A stretch of DNA of 64,000 bases from Elgaria multicarinata webbii (GCF_023053635.1 NC_086173.1:145609197-145673196); one strand, 5' to 3'; counted from the stretch's first letter, positions 40,749 through 53,611 are shown. Numbers and translations: made by a program. Notes: generated by a model from the letters alone, not told the origin.

Positions 40749-41684
40749 TTATTTATAAGGTCTGCATTTTATAAAGAGTTTTTTCAGAGCTGCTAGCACA
40801 TCCCTATTGCGCAAGCTGTATATAAAAGGGTTGAGCATTGGAGGGACAACAGTAATACACACTGAGTAAATCATGGACCTTTGGGCTGAGTAAGAAGTTA
40901 CAGGGGCAGTGTATGTCAGCATGGATGCCACATAGAAGATGCCCACCACACACAAGTGGGACAAGCAGGTCCCCAAAGCCTTGTGTCTTCCCTCAGTTGA
41001 GCGCATGCTCAAAACTTGCACAAGAATGGCAATGTAGGAGGAAATGATGACTAAGATGGGGAGGAGAAGTAGCAACACGTTGTCAAAGTAAATCACTTTT
41101 TCAAAGGCAGATGTGTCAGCACAGGTCAGCTTCAGCAAAGCTGGGAACTCGCAGACAAAATGGTCAATCACGTTCGAACCACAGTAGGGCAGAGACTGAA
41201 CATAAATCGCAATGACCAGGATGCTAAGTGAGGATGAAGACCAAATTCCTACAGTCATGATGAGGCAGATGGTTCTCCTCATGAGGACTGGGTACTGCAA
41301 GGGTCTGCAGATGGCCACGTACCTGTCGTACGACATGACAGCCAAGACGAGGCATTCTGAACTCCCCATGGTCAGAGTGAGAAAAATCTGGGCCACACAA
41401 CCTCCGAGTGAAATGGTGTCTGTTTGGCTTAAAAAGTTCGCAGACATTTTAGGGACAACAATGAGGATTTGACCTATATCCATGCAGGACAGTTGACTGA
41501 GGAAAAAGTACATTGGGGTATGAAGTGAGGCGTCCATTTGGATTAGAAAGAGCAGGAGACAGTTTCCCAGCAGAGCGATAAAAGCCATAAACAGAACGAC
41601 GGCAAAAAATATGGTGGGTGCCCTTAGATGCACAAGCCCAACAAGATGAAATTCCATCCATGATGTAACATTCTCATTTCCCAT
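40749..41684 (-). CDS. Olfactory receptor, class II, family-2-like (OR-4)
   Basis: A 311-residue intact receptor starting MGNENVTSWMEFHLVGLVH. NVT at 5-7 is the expected glycosylation site. GN in TM1 (LLGNCLLLFLI), PMYFFLSQLSCMDIG, MSYDRYVAICRPLQYPVLM, KALGTCLSHLCVVGIFYVA and NPFIYSLRNRDVLAALKKLF are all present. An in-frame ATG lies 45 bases further upstream (41729), but a CATATCCAG acceptor-like site falls between it and the chosen start, and the family starts at MGxENxTSW. It is a different subfamily from OR-1/2/3 and is not part of the visible duplicated unit. Confidence 0.95.
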   Translation of the reverse strand: MGNENVTSWMEFHLVGLVHLRAPTIFFAVVLFMAFIALLGNCLLLFLIQMDASLHTPMYFFLSQLSCMDIGQILIVVPKMSANFLSQTDTISLGGCVAQIFLTLTMGSSECLVLAVMSYDRYVAICRPLQYPVLMRRTICLIMTVGIWSSSSLSILVIAIYVQSLPYCGSNVIDHFVCEFPALLKLTCADTSAFEKVIYFDNVLLLLLPILVIISSYIAILVQVLSMRSTEGRHKALGTCLSHLCVVGIFYVASMLTYTAPVTSYSAQRSMIYSVCITVVPPMLNPFIYSLRNRDVLAALKKLFIKCRPYK

Positions 41685-42030
41685 TGCTGCTTTGTTTGGC
41701 TGGATATGAGCCGAAGATGATATTTTCAAAGAAGGTAATCATCACTAAAAGACCACAAAGAGTGTTAATTAAGTGAAATGCTTGTTAATTTGCCAATTTT
41801 AAAAATAGAGTTTAAAACTCACATAGTCTTAATCTCAGTTGTTGCAAGTTGTCCTGCACACTTGTCCACACACAAACTCCATGCATCTTTGCTAACACTG
41901 CCATGCAGATATCAGTGCAGAGGCCATACTGAAGGTGGTGATTTCCAGCAACCCCCTATTAAGAGCTCTGATATGCCCACTGGCAAAAGCACATCTACCT
42001 TTGAAGAAAAGCCAAGCTAATTAATTCAAA

Positions 42031-42031
<1 letters not shown>

Positions 42032-42077
<46 letters not shown>
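42032..42077. repeat. (CT)n microsatellite
   Basis: About 23 CT dinucleotides. Confidence 0.95.
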
Positions 42078-42081
<4 letters not shown>

Positions 42082-42713
42082 ACTAGCCACACTAGCCATC
42101 AGAAAAAATTCAAAATCTACATTCACGTAATACCTCTATATAGTTTAATACCTCTGGTGTTCATGATTTTCTCAATTCATTTCTATGGAGGAGACCATGA
42201 CATTCAGGTTTGCCAGCTTTTCAATCAACCACCATACATGTTCTTTTATCCACAGCTGACATGCAGATGTTAGCAGCATTGTTGCAGAGTTTGGGGCAGC
42301 TGTGAATGACACAAGAGGAAGCCAGTCTGTATTTCTTCCTCTTGGTCCCTTAGCAACCCTAGTGTCAATGGAATGAATTGGGAATGCCTCGCAAGGACAC
42401 GTGATGTGCCTATGAAAGATCTGAGGATTAGGGCTAACTGCCTTCTTTTATCAATTATAAAGAAAAGTAATAGTGAGCACAACTGAGTCAATGTTAAGAA
42501 AATGTTCCATTAATTTCAGTAGAAGAGTTAGCCCTGTGCTTAAGTCTCTCCTTTTGAAACCAGTAAAACTAAATACTGTTCAGTCTTGCCTGGATTGTGT
42601 CCTGGACTATCATCTTTCATTGATGGGATTGGAATTGCTTACAAAAATACAAAAACATAGCTATCTGAATCATTTGTCAGGAGCACATCAGCTCTCAGTC
42701 CACGTTAGAAAGA

Positions 42714-43120
42714 TAAGAACATAAGAAGAGCCCTGCTGGATCAGACCAAGGGTCCATCTAGTCCAGCATTCTGTTCACACAGTGGCCAACCATCTGTCAA
42801 TCATGAACCCCCAAGCAGAACTCAAGTGAAATAGCACCCTCATACCCATGTTCCCCAGCAACTTGTGCACATAGGCTTACTGCATCGACTACTGGAAGTA
42901 GTACATATCTATTAGGACTAGTAGATACTGGTAGCTTTCTCCTCCAGGAATTTGTCTAACCCTCTTTGAAGGGCACCCAAATTGGCAGCCATAACTACAT
43001 CTTGTGGAAGTTAATTCCATAGTTTAACTATGCGCTGTGTGAAGAAGTCCTTCCTTTTATCTGTCCTGAATTTCACCCAATCAGCTCAATCAGACGACCC
43101 CGGGTTCTAAGATTATGAGA
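42714..43120 (-). mobile_element. CR1 LINE fragment
   Basis: AAGAACATAAGAAGAGCCCT, GGATCAGACCAAGGGTCCAT, CCAGGAATTTGTCTAACCC and GCGCTGTGTGAAGAAG follow the standard CR1 3' order. 5'-truncated. Confidence 0.88.
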
Positions 43121-43508
43121 GAGGGAGAAAGTGATGCCAATTTGGATGGCCACTGTGTGACACAGCGATGGAATAGATGGAACATTGGTCTGGTTCATCA
43201 TCAGGGCTCTTTTTATGTTCGTATGTGCAGCATCTTGCAAAATCACCATTTGTTCTTGAGGTGGATTGCTATGGGCAGTGCAAAGTGGGCTGGGGAAAAA
43301 ACAAAAAAACATCCTGACCCAGCCCGGTTTCCAGTTCCTTCCAGGTGGAAGAGTCCTTAAACATGCATGTACTTATATACTTATAATTAACACATTATAT
43401 GTTTGTTGTAGAAAATAGTGTTGCACATGAAATGAACATGAAATGTGCCATGTAGTGCCCAGCTTCTCTACCTGTCCAATAGCAATAAGGCTTGTCAGGC
43501 AGAAACAT

Positions 43509-43888
43509 CTTGATGAATCATAGGGGAGTAAAAAATAGCCAAAGGCAAGGGTGGAACCAAGTAATTTCCAACAATATTAGTAAAACTTTAATTAAAGTGC
43601 CAGGTGCCTATGCGTTTCGAACGCGTTTGCGTTCTTCCTCAGGGCTTTATAATGTTCGTGCAGTTGTCTGCAGTATCATGCTAGCCTAGCAGCTTCTGCA
43701 GACAACTGCATGAGCATTATAAAGGCCTGAGGAAGAACGCAAGCGTGTTCAAAATGTGTAGGCACCTGGCACTTTAATAAAACTTTTACTAATATTATTG
43801 TTGAAGATTACTTAGTTCCACCCTTGCCTTTGGCTATTTTTTACTCCCCTACAGGGTTTTCCTTGCTTTTGTACTTGATGAATCATAG
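43509..43888. mobile_element. 330-bp palindrome with 15-base direct repeats
   Basis: TAGGGGAGTAAAAAATAGCC (43521) and GGCTATTTTTTACTCCCCTA (43832-43851) are perfect inverted ends of two arms of about 155 bp that meet near 43685. CTTGATGAATCATAG occurs at 43509-43523 and again at 43874-43888, flanking the whole; the second copy runs directly into a CR1 fragment. A 15-base duplication is typical of retroposition, whereas the arms look like a DNA-element foldback. Confidence 0.8.
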
Positions 43889-44290
43889 AACTGGAAGCAA
43901 CCTTGAAGTTCATCTAGTCCAACCTGTTCCTCAGTGCAGGATCTACAGGATGCAACTGAATACAGGATGCAACTGAAGCATGCATGACAAATAGTCACCC
44001 ACCTCTGTTTAAGTCCCTCTAGGAAAGGAGGGCCCACCACTTCCCATGGCATTCTGTCCTCCTGTCAAACAGCTCTTACCATCAGCACGCTTTGCCTAAT
44101 GTTTAGCCCAAGTCTGCTTCCTTGCCGTTTCCACGCATTGGTTTTAGTCCTGCCCTCTGCTCCGTCTTCTCTGTGGCAGCCCTTCAGATATTTGAAGAAA
44201 CTGATCCTGCCTCCTCTCAATATTCTCTTCTCCGAGCAAAACCTCCCCAGCTCTTTCAACCATTCCTTGTAAGGCTAAGTTTCCAGATGT
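43876..44290 (-). mobile_element. CR1 LINE fragment
   Basis: GAATCATAGAACTGGAAGC, TTCATCTAGTCCAACCTG, AGGGCCCACCACTTCCC and CTTCAGATATTTGAAGAAAC show CR1 order. The palindrome at 43509 inserted next to its 3' end. Confidence 0.85.
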
Positions 44291-44299
44291 TAAAACCCA

Positions 44300-46840
44300 C
44301 AACCAAAACCAAAGCCCTGCAACAAAGGAAAAAAGGCACACCTTTATGCATTGACATATCCTCAGCAGGAGAACAGTTTGGATCCTTGAAGTTTTCCAAC
44401 ATTTGGTTCCAAGCGCCTGATGCTAATAAATCATGTTCCAGATACTTCCCTGTATCATTTTTCTGCTCAATGTAAAGTCTTTCTATCAAGTAATAAAAGT
44501 ACCTGCCCAAAAGCGCCCCTATCTAACTTCAGCGATTTGTGGTTTCCTGTAAGGTCTTTGCTCTTTGAAACAATGAAATCTCAGTCCTACCCAAACTAAT
44601 TTGAGTTCAGTTCAGTCGCTTATGACTTCCCCTGTCTGGGGAGTGGGAGTGAAGAAACAGATGCTTAACCATTATAGTTCTTCTCGCTCTATTGGCACTA
44701 TGGGGAAACCTCTAGAGAGTAATTGTTCTTCCCAATGGTTGGGTCCAAATAGGTATTGATGTTTGCATCACCAATGTTCACAATGTGGGGAAGGAATGGT
44801 CTGGGTAATGATTGCGGGCTTTGGGGAATTTGGTTCCCCAATCTTTATCTAATGAAAATGTCAGATTTTCTAGGACTTTGCAACATTACACATTGATGTT
44901 TATGGAGACTCCTCTGCATTTGCTTGTTGGATCCAGGGCATGACAGTCTGCATCCTAATTTGGCTGCCTCACTCTACCAAATGGTAGGGCTGGAAAGAGC
45001 TCCAGTACAATAGCATAGCTTCAGCTATAGAGCAGTATAGAAATATAATAAATGCAATACAATGCAATGGAGGCTAGTGGCTCCTATGTCAGTGGGGCAC
45101 TGAATCCCCTTGGGTTCAGTAAGAACCAGTCAGAATTCTAAGGGTGCTGCCCAAGGTGCTGAACCTATTTTGGGAATAGGGTTGAACAGTTTGGATAGTT
45201 CCCTTAGAGTTCTGTGTGGTCCTGGCTGAAACCCAGAGTGGAGCTACCAGCCTCCACTGATCTCATGAAATAATTCTCTTATGGATCGGTAACTGTTAAA
45301 GAACAGGTTGTACAGGTTAGAAGGAAATTGACATTTCTTACAATGGAGGTGCATAAGCAGTGGTTCCCCCCTCAAAGATCTGTACTGGGACTGGTGCTAA
45401 TTTAACTTGTTCATAAGCGGTGCCAGTTCCAAGTTTTGGAGGGCGTTTGGCGGAGACACCCCCAATGGGCCCCCTTCTCCCTCAGTGAATCCATCTACTC
45501 ACCATCATTACCATGAGCTGCTATTGCTCTTCATCCTCTTCCTCATCATTGTTACCACTTGCTTCCTTGACAAGCAGAGAGCCTGTGAGCATGTTGGCAG
45601 GGGCATCTACTGCACTTCCTCCTAACCACCACTGTGGTCTGACCCAGAGCGAGAGGCAGGTGTACGAGCAGGCTGCAGCAGTGAAGAGATGGACCATCTC
45701 CATAGGGTGTTGGGCCCTTGGCAGGTTCCCAACCATGCCTACCCTTGATGCCAGGCCCTGTCCATAAGTTGACTGGAGTCAAGGGTGAGGAGTGTGGTGG
45801 CCACATTTCTGAATGATCGCAACCAAATTGATGAGGCTGATAGCTGATGAAAACTAGTGATATCACCAAAACTTTACATTCATTATCTCATGAGTAGAAT
45901 CATAATTCTCAAATAACTTCATTCCAATGAAAGTTAATTTTTTCATAATTCAAACAGATTGATTACAAGTTAATTTATGTTTTTTTCTGTGTATTTGTTG
46001 TGCTTTACTATACATCCAAACTCCACCATCTTTGTGCACGCTTAGATATTGCTTTTTTTAAAAGAACAAAGCACATGAAATAACACTCAACCAAAGAAAG
46101 ATTCATCGTGATGCTTCCAGTTCTGGTGTGTGAGGCAGAAAAGAACATTACCACCCCAACCACATTTCCATGATGCATTTCAGTAATATGCATGCACAAA
46201 AATTGGAAGTTAATTTGAAAACGTATTATAACAGAAAACTTCTGTCTGAATTTACAACATAGGATTCATAACTTGGTGAGAAAATTACAAATTATGATAG
46301 TGTCAATTCTCCTATTACTCTTGAAAAGCCAAGTATACTATAAAGAGCTTAAACAAGACCTTTCCAAGCTGTGCTGGTGAACAGGAAACAAAATGGCAAA
46401 TGAGTTTGAGTGTCAGTAAATATGAAAACATTAACTTCACATATACACTGATCAGATCACTGGTTGTGATAAAAGCCCTCTTCACATGTGAATTGTGTGA
46501 AGGGTGCATCATATGATTACCAAAGTCCCAGGCATGGGCTTGAGACACATGTTCAAGGAGAGAGATGGCTGCTCAGGTGTGCTTTAAAATATGGGTTTTT
46601 CAAAGCCCAACATCTTTCAATATAAAGATGGTTTAGTTGCTTTCTGCATCTGTTTTCCACCTCCAGGGTACCTGGGTGTTTTGCCTCACGATGGAGGCCA
46701 ATCTGACTATTAGTTGGGTTTTTTTGTTTTGTTTTCAAAAATGGCGAATCAACCATTGCTAGTCCCTTCATCCCAGCAGCTCTATAGATAGTTGTAGGTA
46801 TAACCAGAATCCATCACAATACCTGGTGGACCCTAATTTG
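44300..46840. other. Gene-free stretch
   Basis: No OR or transposon protein is recognised. Open frames around 45407-45869 lack recognisable motifs on both strands. A palindromic GAGCTGCTGG-type MITE was looked for and not found. Confidence 0.45.
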
Positions 46841-46849
46841 AATGCCTGC

Positions 46850-47035
46850 AACCTCCTCCCATATTCCATTTTAAGATTGTGACTAAATGCAGAGTCCATG
46901 GCTTTAACACCAGCCAGCACTTCTCCCTTTTTGCTTTATTTACCATCCAGCCTGGTGAAAAGTTCTGTAGAACTCAAGGGTTAACACACTCTTTGGTGGC
47001 CTTTGGGTTGGCCTAATAAAGGAGGTACCCTAATA
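46850..47035 (+). repeat. Unnamed interspersed repeat, copy 2
   Basis: TTCCATTTTAAGATTGTGAC, ACACCAGCCAGCACTTCTCC and TTTGGGTTGGCCTAATAAAG correspond in order to 40305-40500. Confidence 0.55.
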
Positions 47036-47610
47036 TAGGTTTTGGATTGTTTCTTATGGCTAGCACATCTACCTTGGTTTGTTTTTTTTAAAAAATCTTT
47101 TAAAATATTCTTCTAAAGAGCATTTCTGCTATTTAGAATACAGCACACAGTACCTCTGGGAAAGAGTTTCCTCAAAACATTAAGAAACAAAAAAACTTAT
47201 TTTCTGTGCACCTTTCAAGTAATCTGCCCTCTTTTTTTCTATTTTGGAGTCTGCCTCCTTTCCCCCTGAAGGCACATGTTTCAACAACCTTGTTAAAACT
47301 GAAGGTCCTCCCCACCAGAGGGTTCCTAGCACTAGTAGTCAAAAGACTTTGTGCAGCTATCCCATCTCTTGCTCCTTGACAGGCTGTATTTTTTTGTTGT
47401 TGTTGTTTGTGGAAAGAAAAAAGACAGGAAAAGCAGTGAAAAACTTAAGTGGTGTCTGGATTCCCTGTCAATTACATGAATGAGGCAATGTGACTGCATG
47501 ATAAAAACCATGGCCTGAGCAACCTAAGTCTAGATCCGGTCAGTGCAGGGATGGAAGAGCAGGGGGGAACCCATCAGCTTGATCCAATGGGAAAAAGATG
47601 GGCTATAAAT

Positions 47611-47611
<1 letters not shown>

Positions 47612-47687
<76 letters not shown>
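47612..47687. repeat. (CA)n followed by (CAA)n
   Basis: A CA run of about 36 bases passes directly into about thirteen CAA units. The long valine/cysteine frame across it is an artefact. Confidence 0.95.
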
Positions 47688-47699
47688 GTAATAATTGTA

Positions 47700-50600
47700 C
47701 ATTCAGTTTCAATGAAACCGCTTCCATTTTACTAGAGTGTGGGTCTGATTGCTTCTGACCTACCACCATTTACATATTGTTGTAAAAAAATTTTTTTTAA
47801 AAAAAATATTTCAAACTAACAGACAATGAAGTCAGTTTAGATTTATTATTCTTTTGGGGTTTTTTTATTTGCTAAGTACTACCCAGTCTCTCATTAAAAG
47901 TTCTCTAATTGTAATATTGAGGGGAGGAAATCATTTTTAGCAAGCCACATTGGTACTTTTTAATTGGGTTCATTAAAGTGCTGTTGTTTATACAAACTAA
48001 CACTATTTTTAAAAGCAAATCTCATGGGAGAAATGTTCGGTTAATGAGGTTATTTGCTTCTGGGAGATAGTTCCCTGTGGAAGTAGTACTTCTGGGAAAT
48101 GCTGAGATATTTTGAACTCCTTTGAAGCTTATTATCTGAAATACCCAGTGAAAGATTCTCAGCAGATGTAAACTTGTTTGTGTCTGCTTTCATTAGATTA
48201 CCTGTTGATTTTTCCATAGGATAATTATCCCAGTTGTTGACTTTCAGATAATGAGATATATCACTCAGACACTAAAAGAGATGCAAAAGCCAATTTGTCA
48301 CATTGTGTATGGAGTGCTACCTTAATATATAAATTATCTTCTCTGCTGTCGGTTTCTAATTGCTGATTTAAAAAGGAGTCTCTGAAACTTTTCTAATGGA
48401 CATCTCCTCTCGTCTCCTTTACATGGATAACCACTGTAAAGCCATAGCTTGAAAATTAATTAAGTTACTAACAGTACTTACAATGTCTTATAATGTGTCA
48501 TTTTTTTAAAAAAAAAAAACCCACTCACCTCTACTCTACTTGTTGCATCTACTAGCCATTATAGTTACTGAGTAGGCTCCTTGAATTCCAACCGTGCAGA
48601 GAGCAAAGTGTGGCATATGACCGGGTTCAGATATTCTCTCAAACTATATTGTCAGTACATTGGCAGCCACTGATTACCTGTCTACTGTGTATACAGTCAG
48701 ATTTCTCCTAAAACTAGATACCATCTAAGAGTGAGCTCAATACTTCACTCTTAATATGGGTGATACAGAATTCCATTTCTTAAGAAACGCTCTCTCAGAC
48801 AAGAGTTATCCTTCAGCCTTTTTACTACAAAGTATCAGCATAACAATATCAAATACAAGAGCTTATGCATGCATAAGTTCAAACACATGAAACGTCCAAC
48901 ATCATTCTCAAACAAGACTTCTAAGCAGTGTCAATTTGCTAATTCCCAGTGATAATCAATATCAAACACATCAGGCTGATTCTACTAGCAACATCGGGAG
49001 TAACTGATCCAAACGTATAGTGCCCAATTATGTGTTCTATAAAATATGCTATAAAATTGTCGTGTTTCTCAGAAAACTCCTGCTTTTGATGGGAGGCAAA
49101 TGATGAGGCTTGCTAAGTAAACCACAAAGCTTTTATTAAGCAACAAACATCTCTAAATAGTCCCCCTAGGCAAAACTATGCAAATTAAGCAAGACAATTG
49201 TCCGGTCAAGAAAAACAGGAAGCCACTTCGTAAATGCCTGTAACTTCAGAGAGTTTGGTGCGGAGGCAGGTTCTGGGGTAATCAAACTGACTTTCTCATG
49301 CCTTCCTTCCACCCCGTGCGTTTGAGCTTCTGGCGGACCCTAGCATCAGCTAGCTTGTCGGGACGCTCACCTCCGGAAGAAGGCTCACTTCCCACCGAGT
49401 GTGTAGGATTTGGCCTTGAGAAGATAAGCTCTGGAGAGGGCTAACTCCCAGCTGGGGAATTGCCCGTGACAGCTTCCTTCCCCACTGGTACAGGCTGGCT
49501 GGTGTCTGGCACTGCATCTTCTGAATCTGATTCTGATTGATTACCTGAAACATCTTCTCCCAAAGCAGGAGCAGTAGGGTTAGACATGACAAAAAGAGAG
49601 AGAGCTCCGGCTTTTGGGCAGTATAGAAATGTAATTAATAAATAAATGAATAAATAAAAATATAGCCAAACTATTTTTACTACCATTTATATTTCTTATA
49701 TAATAATTCCAAAGATAACCTTTCTACTTTAAACCTTCACATGTCTAAATAAGATTATCAAATTTTGAAGTGCTCCTGGGTCAGAAGGCTATATGGGGCA
49801 TTGTTAGGCATTAGGAATCTCATTTTTAATTCGAGAATTCTCTTGAAAGCGCTTGATAATAGAATTTCCTAATTGATCAGCAGGGGTAAGATGATGCAAG
49901 TATTTTATTGATCTGCCACAAAAGGCTACTGATAGTAGTGAGAGGGAATTTCACAAAAAAATGCAAAACAGCGGAGAAGGCCCTTCTCCAACTCATTCCT
50001 AATATAACCTCAGAATTTAAGAAGAGCCTCGATATTTCAGAACAGAGATGGAGGTTGGTCTTAAATGGTGGGAATGCACATATGAGAGGAAGCATTCTCT
50101 AATGTGCAGCCAAAGATGTCTCATGTGTTAAGAATGAAATTCAGCACTTGAATTATTCCTGGCAGCTAAGCAGGGCTCCACACTTTACATGGTAAACATG
50201 GTTGCTATACTAATATTGGTGCTTCCTATAGCAAACATGTAAAGTGTAGACATAACATACACACCTGTTAAACATCCAGGAACACACACTCGACCAAAGT
50301 TCATACATATGTACCTGGGTGTTTAACCTAGAAGGGCACAAAGTACTGTTTACATCCAGACAAAGGACTACTACCCAATTTGCATGTCACCATTGCTCTA
50401 AATAGCACATGTGGTGTTTCTGTTGCCTCGTAGACTTTCTTTCTGTTCCACAAAGACAGATGACCTTTCTGTCTTGAATAATAGTTTTAATTAAAAGGAA
50501 GCACCCATACTAGAAGTCTGTGCCACACATCCAAGATGCAACTATATACAACACAGGAGATAATCAAGATCTCCCACCATAAAAAGAAAAACAAAGAGAT
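47700..50600. other. Gene-free stretch
   Basis: No supported gene. Sequence around 49090-49590 is less AT-rich, and its minus strand has a short acidic frame (SESDSEDAVPD) that looks like part of an unclassified dispersed repeat. It is not called as a gene. Confidence 0.4.
49596..49660 (+). repeat. LINE-type 3' tail
   Basis: AGAGAGCTCCGGCTTTTGGG, CAGTATAGAAATG and AATAAATAAATGAATAAAT: same tail as 25051-25114. Confidence 0.8.
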
Positions 50601-50622
50601 TAAAATCAAATGCAGGGATGGG

Positions 50623-51310
50623 GCATAAGAAGAGCCCTGCTGGATCAGACCAAGGCCAGATCTACACTACTGCTTTAAAGTGCTTTATAACAGTTTTATA
50701 GTGCTTTAAAGCAGTTAAAGCACTTTATAACTGTTATAAAGCGCTTTAAAGCAGTAGTGTAGATCCTGCCCAACGGTCCATCTAGTCAGCACTCTGTTCA
50801 CACAGTGGCCAACCAGCAGACAACCAGGGACTCACAAGGAGGAACATGGGTGCATCAGCACCCACCCACCCATGTTCCCCAGCAACAGCTGCATATAGGC
50901 TTCCTGCCTTGGATACTGGAGGTAGCACATAGCTATCAGAACAAGTAGCTACTGATATCCTTCTCCAGGAATTTATCCAACCCCGTTTTTAAACAATCCA
51001 AATTGGTGGCCATCACTACATCTTGTGGTAGTGAATTCCATAATTTAACTATCCGCTGTGTGAATAACTACTTCCTTTTACTTGTTCTGAATCTCCTGCC
51101 AATCAGCTTCATGGGATGACCCCAGGATCTAGTATTATGAGAGAGGAAGAAAAATGTATCCCTATCCACATACTCTACAATATGCATCATTTTGTACACC
51201 TCTAGCATGTCTCCCCTTAGCCTCCTTTCCCCCCTAATCTCACTTGTCCCAGCTGTTGTAACCTTCCCTCATGGGGGAATATCCTCCAGCCCCTTGATTA
51301 TTTTAGTTAA
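50623..51310 (-). mobile_element. CR1 LINE fragment with nested MITE
   Basis: GAAGAGCCCTGCTGGATCAG, then after a MITE GGTCCATCTAGTCAGCAC, and on through TCTTGTGGTAGTGAATTCC and GTGTGAATAACTACTTCC to CTTGATTATTTTAG. This is a well-preserved CR1 3' part. Confidence 0.88.
50655..50771. mobile_element. Foldback MITE (CTACACTACTGCTTTAAAG) in CR1
   Basis: GATCTACACTACTGCTTTAA and its complement TTAAAGCAGTAGTGTAGATC are perfect arms around repeated GCTTTATAAC. It splits the CR1 between GACCAAGG and GGTCC. The flanking octamers (GACCAAGG and CCCAACGG) match imperfectly. Confidence 0.85.
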
Positions 51311-51879
51311 AATCCCACCCCAAGCTATATCACCCCAGGCAGATCATTCCCCCCTCCGCTTCTGTTTTCATAATTGTAATTTCCCCCTTGTGGGGGACAT
51401 TCAGGAACTATATGAGCAGTTGTATGTTTCCCTGTGTATGGTTAGTAGCTTGGGGTGGGATTTTGATGCAGAAAACAGCACAGGAATAATGGGTTAAACT
51501 AAAAGACCTATTTCCCCAGTGCTACAGTCCAATTCCATGAATGCATACATGCATGCAGGGTTCCTTTTATTTATTTTTAAAATCCAAGCTAGTTGTGGCG
51601 GCCACAATGTTTTAACGAAAAGATATATGAAATACAATCATCATCATCTGCTACTTGTACAGAGACTAGCAGGTTGCACTAGATCTCCCCATGCATGTTA
51701 GGAAGAACCAACTTTCACCAACAGAAAGCATACCTGCAGGTGGGAATGGATACATGTGTCTCCTTTATAGAAGGAAGGATTGCTTCACCAATATATTTTA
51801 GCCAAGATTCAACTTTTACACATAGCCGTCTTGCTCCACCAGAGATTTGTAGTTGTGATTTTATTATGGTTTTAATTCT

Positions 51880-51962
51880 TGTGAACCACCCAGAGAGCTT
51901 CGGTTCTTGGGCAGTATAATAATGTAATAAATAAAATAAAAAATATAAATAAATAAATAAAT
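51880..51962 (+). repeat. LINE-type 3' tail
   Basis: GTGAACCACCCAGAGAGCTT and GGGCAGTATAATAATG, then AATAAATAAATAAAT. Confidence 0.8.
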
Positions 51963-52146
51963 ATTCCATTGTCCCAGCAAGGCAATGGCTCAGGAGAGAG
52001 GCAGAAAGGTAAGGTGGCTGACTGGTGTGGATTTGGAATGGAGAAGTTTCAGGACCCTGGACAGCACTACAGGTTACTGGCCTAGTAATTCTTGCATTGG
52101 CTAGCAATCCTGCAGTTAAGGCATGGGGTGGGGTGTTTTTTTTACT

Positions 52147-52245
52147 CTCCAGTTGTTGTTGGACTGCAGCTCCCATCAACTCCAATCAGCATGGCCAGTG
52201 GTCAGGAATGATGGGAGTTGCAGTCCAACAACATCTGGAGAACCA
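52147..52245. mobile_element. Foldback MITE (CTCCAGTTGTTGTTGGACT arms)
   Basis: GTTGTTGGACTGCAGCTCCC and GGGAGTTGCAGTCCAACAAC are nearly perfect inverted arms separated by CAATCAGCATGGCCAGTGG. Widespread lizard family; the intact form of the partial copies at 3283, 27372 and 57951. Confidence 0.85.
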
Positions 52246-52249
52246 CATG

Positions 52250-53172
52250 TTTCCCACATCCTAAACAAAAAGGGACAAGTCACCCCAGCATTGGCCTGGA
52301 GCAACTGCCAGGGTTTTGTGGCTTGGTCACAAGAGTCCTTCTAAGAGTCCCCTCAAGTGTTTCATCTGGCTATTTTAGGGCAAGTACCCTTTTCTGCAGT
52401 CACTGGCTCCTTCCAGGGTTTGAAAGTTTGAGGGATGAGGATCTGGTTGGGGGATGCTCCTGACGGCCTTCCTGCATGCTGGAGGAGTCTGAGGTTCACT
52501 TTTCAGAGTCAATAGCATTGATAATTCCCTGGATTTAGTGGGCAGAGGGGAAAGATATAAGGTGGAGGGGAATGAGAGGAACGGGGTACCAGTTCTGACT
52601 TGTCCTCGGAGATGCAGCTGGTGGAGAACTCTGTTTCTGAAGGTTCTTGGTCCATGGCCATATAACTACAGCAAGGAGGCAGGTAGGAGTAAGTCCTATT
52701 GAATTCAATGGAATTTACTTCTGAGCAGACATGCAAAGTTGCACTGCATTGTTTAAGAGGATAATAGGCCTTACAACCCATCTACATTGTCCACAGCATG
52801 ATGTGGCACCCACAGACAATGAGCAATCTCAAATCCTGGTGCTGACATCAGAGGTATCTGTAAGGAGCAGTTTAATAGAATGAATCCAGATTATTATTTA
52901 TTAGATTTCTATCATGCCCATAGCTGAGGCTCTCATAACCAAGATGGCTGAAGTAAGTGAGACAGGCACTATTACAGGGAGATGTCTGGTGCAGCAAGAG
53001 AACAAAACAAAAACCATTCAAAAAGTTTTTCCAACACACCATTTTCTTCCTTCTGGGGAATTTTTGATGCATCCTATTAATATGACTTCTGTGCACAAGC
53101 CCTTGGAATGGGTGAGCTAAACATAAATAAATACTAAGTAACATTATCCCATCTGAGAAACATGAATTTTAA

Positions 53173-53220
<48 letters not shown>

Positions 53221-53610
53221 TCCAAAGAGCACTTTTAATTTGCAAAGACTTTTACCATCTTTCAGCAGAAGCCTATATATGCCTGTTGAGAAAGCAATGG
53301 GGTTTACTCCTAAGAGGTTATAGTATTTTGTTTACACACACGATATCTATCTCTCTTAGACAGGAGACAGACAATAGTATTTAAAAAAGCTAAAGCTGCC
53401 ATGGATGCAAGCATTGTTTTCTTTTGTCAACTGCTACCTCTGCTCCAACAGCTTTCACGTGTTCTTAAAGCACATGGCAAAAACCCTGCAAGACCTATGA
53501 GCAGAGGGCCAAACGAGGTGTGTGACAGTGGCAGCTATGTCTCTTTCATTATGTGTCTGTCCATTTGTACATAAAGCTAGGGGAGGGGGATTAGCTCCAT
53601 AGCAGAAGAC
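52250..53610. other. Gene-free stretch with (AAT)n
   Basis: No gene is supported. 52680-52755 has the GAATTCAATGGAATTTACTT repeat word; 53172-53220 is an (AAT)n microsatellite. Confidence 0.5.
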
Positions 53611-53611
53611 A

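Noticed and set aside
47530-47769. Minus-strand frame with long Val and Cys/Val runs
   Set aside because: Direct translation of the (CA)n and (CAA)n microsatellites.
49090-49590. Short acidic minus-strand frame as a small gene
   Set aside because: No start context, homologous domain or splice pattern is visible, and the setting is gene-free with a retroposon tail beside it.
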